Below are positions 5,733 through 6,814 of a stretch of DNA of 6,814 nucleotides, piece after piece. Every line of letters starts with the position of its first letter. Within the stretch, counting starts at the first letter, position 1. Location: NCBI GenBank assembly GCA_002432095.1, contig DJFQ01000111.1:1-6814 (forward strand), read 5' to 3'. This DNA comes from Marinagarivorans sp. UBA5868 (GTDB lineage: Bacteria; Pseudomonadota; Gammaproteobacteria; Pseudomonadales; Cellvibrionaceae). The notes beneath the pieces were generated by a model, which did not search any database, was not told where the DNA came from, and saw only the letters and a program-made list of their open reading frames with translations. A program made the position numbers and the translations under genes.

Positions 5733-6814
5733 TTAAAATCCTGCGAGCTTAAATGCGAGTCCCACAAGAGCGCTCGCCACAATCACTTTGATTACACCAA
5801 CTTTATACACGAATAACAGGATGCCGGCCCCAATGGCGATGAACGCAGAAGGCCATTCGAATTGCCCGTCGAGACCTTCCGGCCAGAGGACGTGATAACC
5901 GAAGAATATGGCGAGATTCAATATCACTCCCACAACCGCAGCGGTAATTGCCGACAGCGGGGCTGTGAATTTCAGATCGTTATGGGTGGTCTCGATAAAT
6001 GGGGCGCCGGCAAAAATAAAAATAAAAGAGGGCAGAAAGGTAAACCATGTGACGATCACGGCGGCCACAGCGCCAGCGGCAAATACCAGGTCGGGACCAA
6101 ACACCGCCTTCACATATCCCCCAACAAAACCGACAAAGGCGACCACCATAATCAAAGGTCCCGGCGTGGTTTCACCTAGGGCCAAGCCATCGATCATTTG
6201 CGTGGGGGTTAGCCACTGATAATGGCCTACCGATCCCTGGTAAACGTAGGGTAATACCGCGTAAGCGCCGCCAAACGTTAAAAGCGCAGCTTTGGTAAAA
6301 AACCACCCCATTTGTGTGAGCGTGTGATCCCAGCCCCAATACGACCAGAGGGCGGCTAAAGGTATGGCCCATAAGAATAGACCCGACGTCAGAACGAGGA
6401 TTAAACGAAACCACTGAAACCGCGCGTGGACCGGCGTCGGTGTCTGGTCGTCGATAAGGGCTGCGCCAAAGTATTTCTGTGCTTTGCCATGCCCGCCGCC
6501 CACTTTGAAGTATTCCGGCCAAAAACGCCCACCCCAATAGCCGATCACCGCTGCGATAATTACGATGTAGGGAAAGGGGACATTGAGGGCAAAAATTGCC
6601 ACAAATGCGGCAGCGGCTATCCCCCACATCACATTATTTTTCAATGCGCGAGAACCAATACGATGGGCGGCTTGCACCACAATGGCCGTTACCGCAGGCT
6701 TAATCCCATAAAACAAACCTGCCACCCAACTCACGTCGCCGTAGGCGATATAAACCCAGGACAGTGCTATCAAAATAAACAAGGAGGGCAACAGAAAAAG
6801 CACTCCAGCTGCAA
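5733..6814 (-). CDS. chrA: Chromate transporter ChrA, N-terminus beyond window
   Basis: This gene reads leftwards from the right edge; about 359 C-terminal residues are visible and the frame continues past the edge, so the GTG at 6801-6803 is internal. ChrA (CHR family) is an inner-membrane protein that exports chromate from the cytoplasm. The visible part begins in the first homologous half with a LFLLPSLFILIALSWVY helix, then passes through a cytoplasmic linker (about residues 98-130 counted from that GTG, containing ALIDDQTPTP). The second half carries the family signatures TFGGAYAVLPYVYQ (176-189) and GLALGETTPGPLIMV (206-220). Long-chain ChrA proteins have around 400 residues, so roughly the first CHR motif and helix are missing from view. 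No chrB-type regulator is visible. The gene converges on the ABC operon and is probably unrelated in function. Confidence 0.9.
   Translation of the reverse strand, partial: AAGVLFLLPSLFILIALSWVYIAYGDVSWVAGLFYGIKPAVTAIVVQAAHRIGSRALKNNVMWGIAAAAFVAIFALNVPFPYIVIIAAVIGYWGGRFWPEYFKVGGGHGKAQKYFGAALIDDQTPTPVHARFQWFRLILVLTSGLFLWAIPLAALWSYWGWDHTLTQMGWFFTKAALLTFGGAYAVLPYVYQGSVGHYQWLTPTQMIDGLALGETTPGPLIMVVAFVGFVGGYVKAVFGPDLVFAAGAVAAVIVTWFTFLPSFIFIFAGAPFIETTHNDLKFTAPLSAITAAVVGVILNLAIFFGYHVLWPEGLDGQFEWPSAFIAIGAGILLFVYKVGVIKVIVASALVGLAFKLAGF

Noticed and set aside
5712..5733. Intrinsic terminator between the permease and chrA
   Set aside because: The stem is only 6 bp with a G-U or C-A pair at its middle and the T-run is short and on one strand only, so it is noted in the gap description but not called as a terminator.
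5862..6219. Two plus-strand open frames of about 100 codons antisense to chrA
   Set aside because: Both are antisense to the conserved ChrA coding region, lack recognisable domains, and are explained by the codon bias of the real gene.
6172..6627. Minus-strand open frame of 151 codons inside chrA
   Set aside because: It lies in another frame of a gene with strong ChrA motifs; its Arg- and Gly-rich translation looks like a shadow.
1..6814. CRISPR arrays, insertion sequences, tRNA or rRNA genes, prophage genes
   Set aside because: No regularly spaced repeats, transposase-like products, terminal repeats flanking a gene, or cloverleaf-like segments were seen on reading both strands.

Overview
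The window looks like a chromosomal segment of a Gram-negative bacterium, most likely a gammaproteobacterium. The evidence is Shine-Dalgarno-led genes, roughly balanced GC, an inner-membrane/periplasmic adaptor protein, and proteobacterial forms of a Kef-type antiporter and of ChrA. The genus cannot be fixed from the sequence alone. Almost everything encoded here sits in or on the inner membrane.

Layout. (1) The left edge (1-215, minus strand) holds the N-terminal 71 residues of a CPA2/Kef-type cation:proton antiporter; the rest lies outside. (2) A 366-base divergent intergenic region (216-581) carries possible promoter and leader elements and one doubtful 36-codon ORF. (3) 582-977 (plus) encodes a 131-residue protein made of two tandem TM2 repeats. 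(4) 978-1214 is a non-coding gap containing a perfect 11-bp inverted repeat (1073-1102), the most distinctive non-coding signal in the window. (5) 1215-5670 (plus) is a compact three-gene operon: a HlyD/MacA-type periplasmic adaptor, a MacB/LolD-type ABC ATPase, and an 814-residue permease in which the MacB-PCD plus FtsX unit occurs twice. Gaps between these genes are only 17 and 23 bases. (6) After a 62-base convergent gap, the right edge (5733-6814, minus) holds most of a long-chain ChrA chromate transporter whose N-terminus lies beyond the window.

How the genes work together. The three operon products fit one machine. The ATPase binds the cytoplasmic side of the duplicated FtsX-type permease, and the membrane-anchored adaptor extends into the periplasm, as in MacAB-type mechanotransmission exporters. 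No outer-membrane TolC-like partner is encoded in the window and the substrate cannot be read from the sequence. The Kef-type antiporter, the TM2 protein and ChrA are probably separate transcription units with no demonstrated functional link to the ABC operon.

Novelty. I see no clear evidence of a wholly undescribed system. The points most worth a second look are the duplicated ADOP-like permease that, unlike the 'orphan' members, has its own ATPase and adaptor; the adaptor's lack of a readable RLS (TolC-docking) motif; and the inverted repeat upstream of the operon, whose loop contains a -10-like hexamer.
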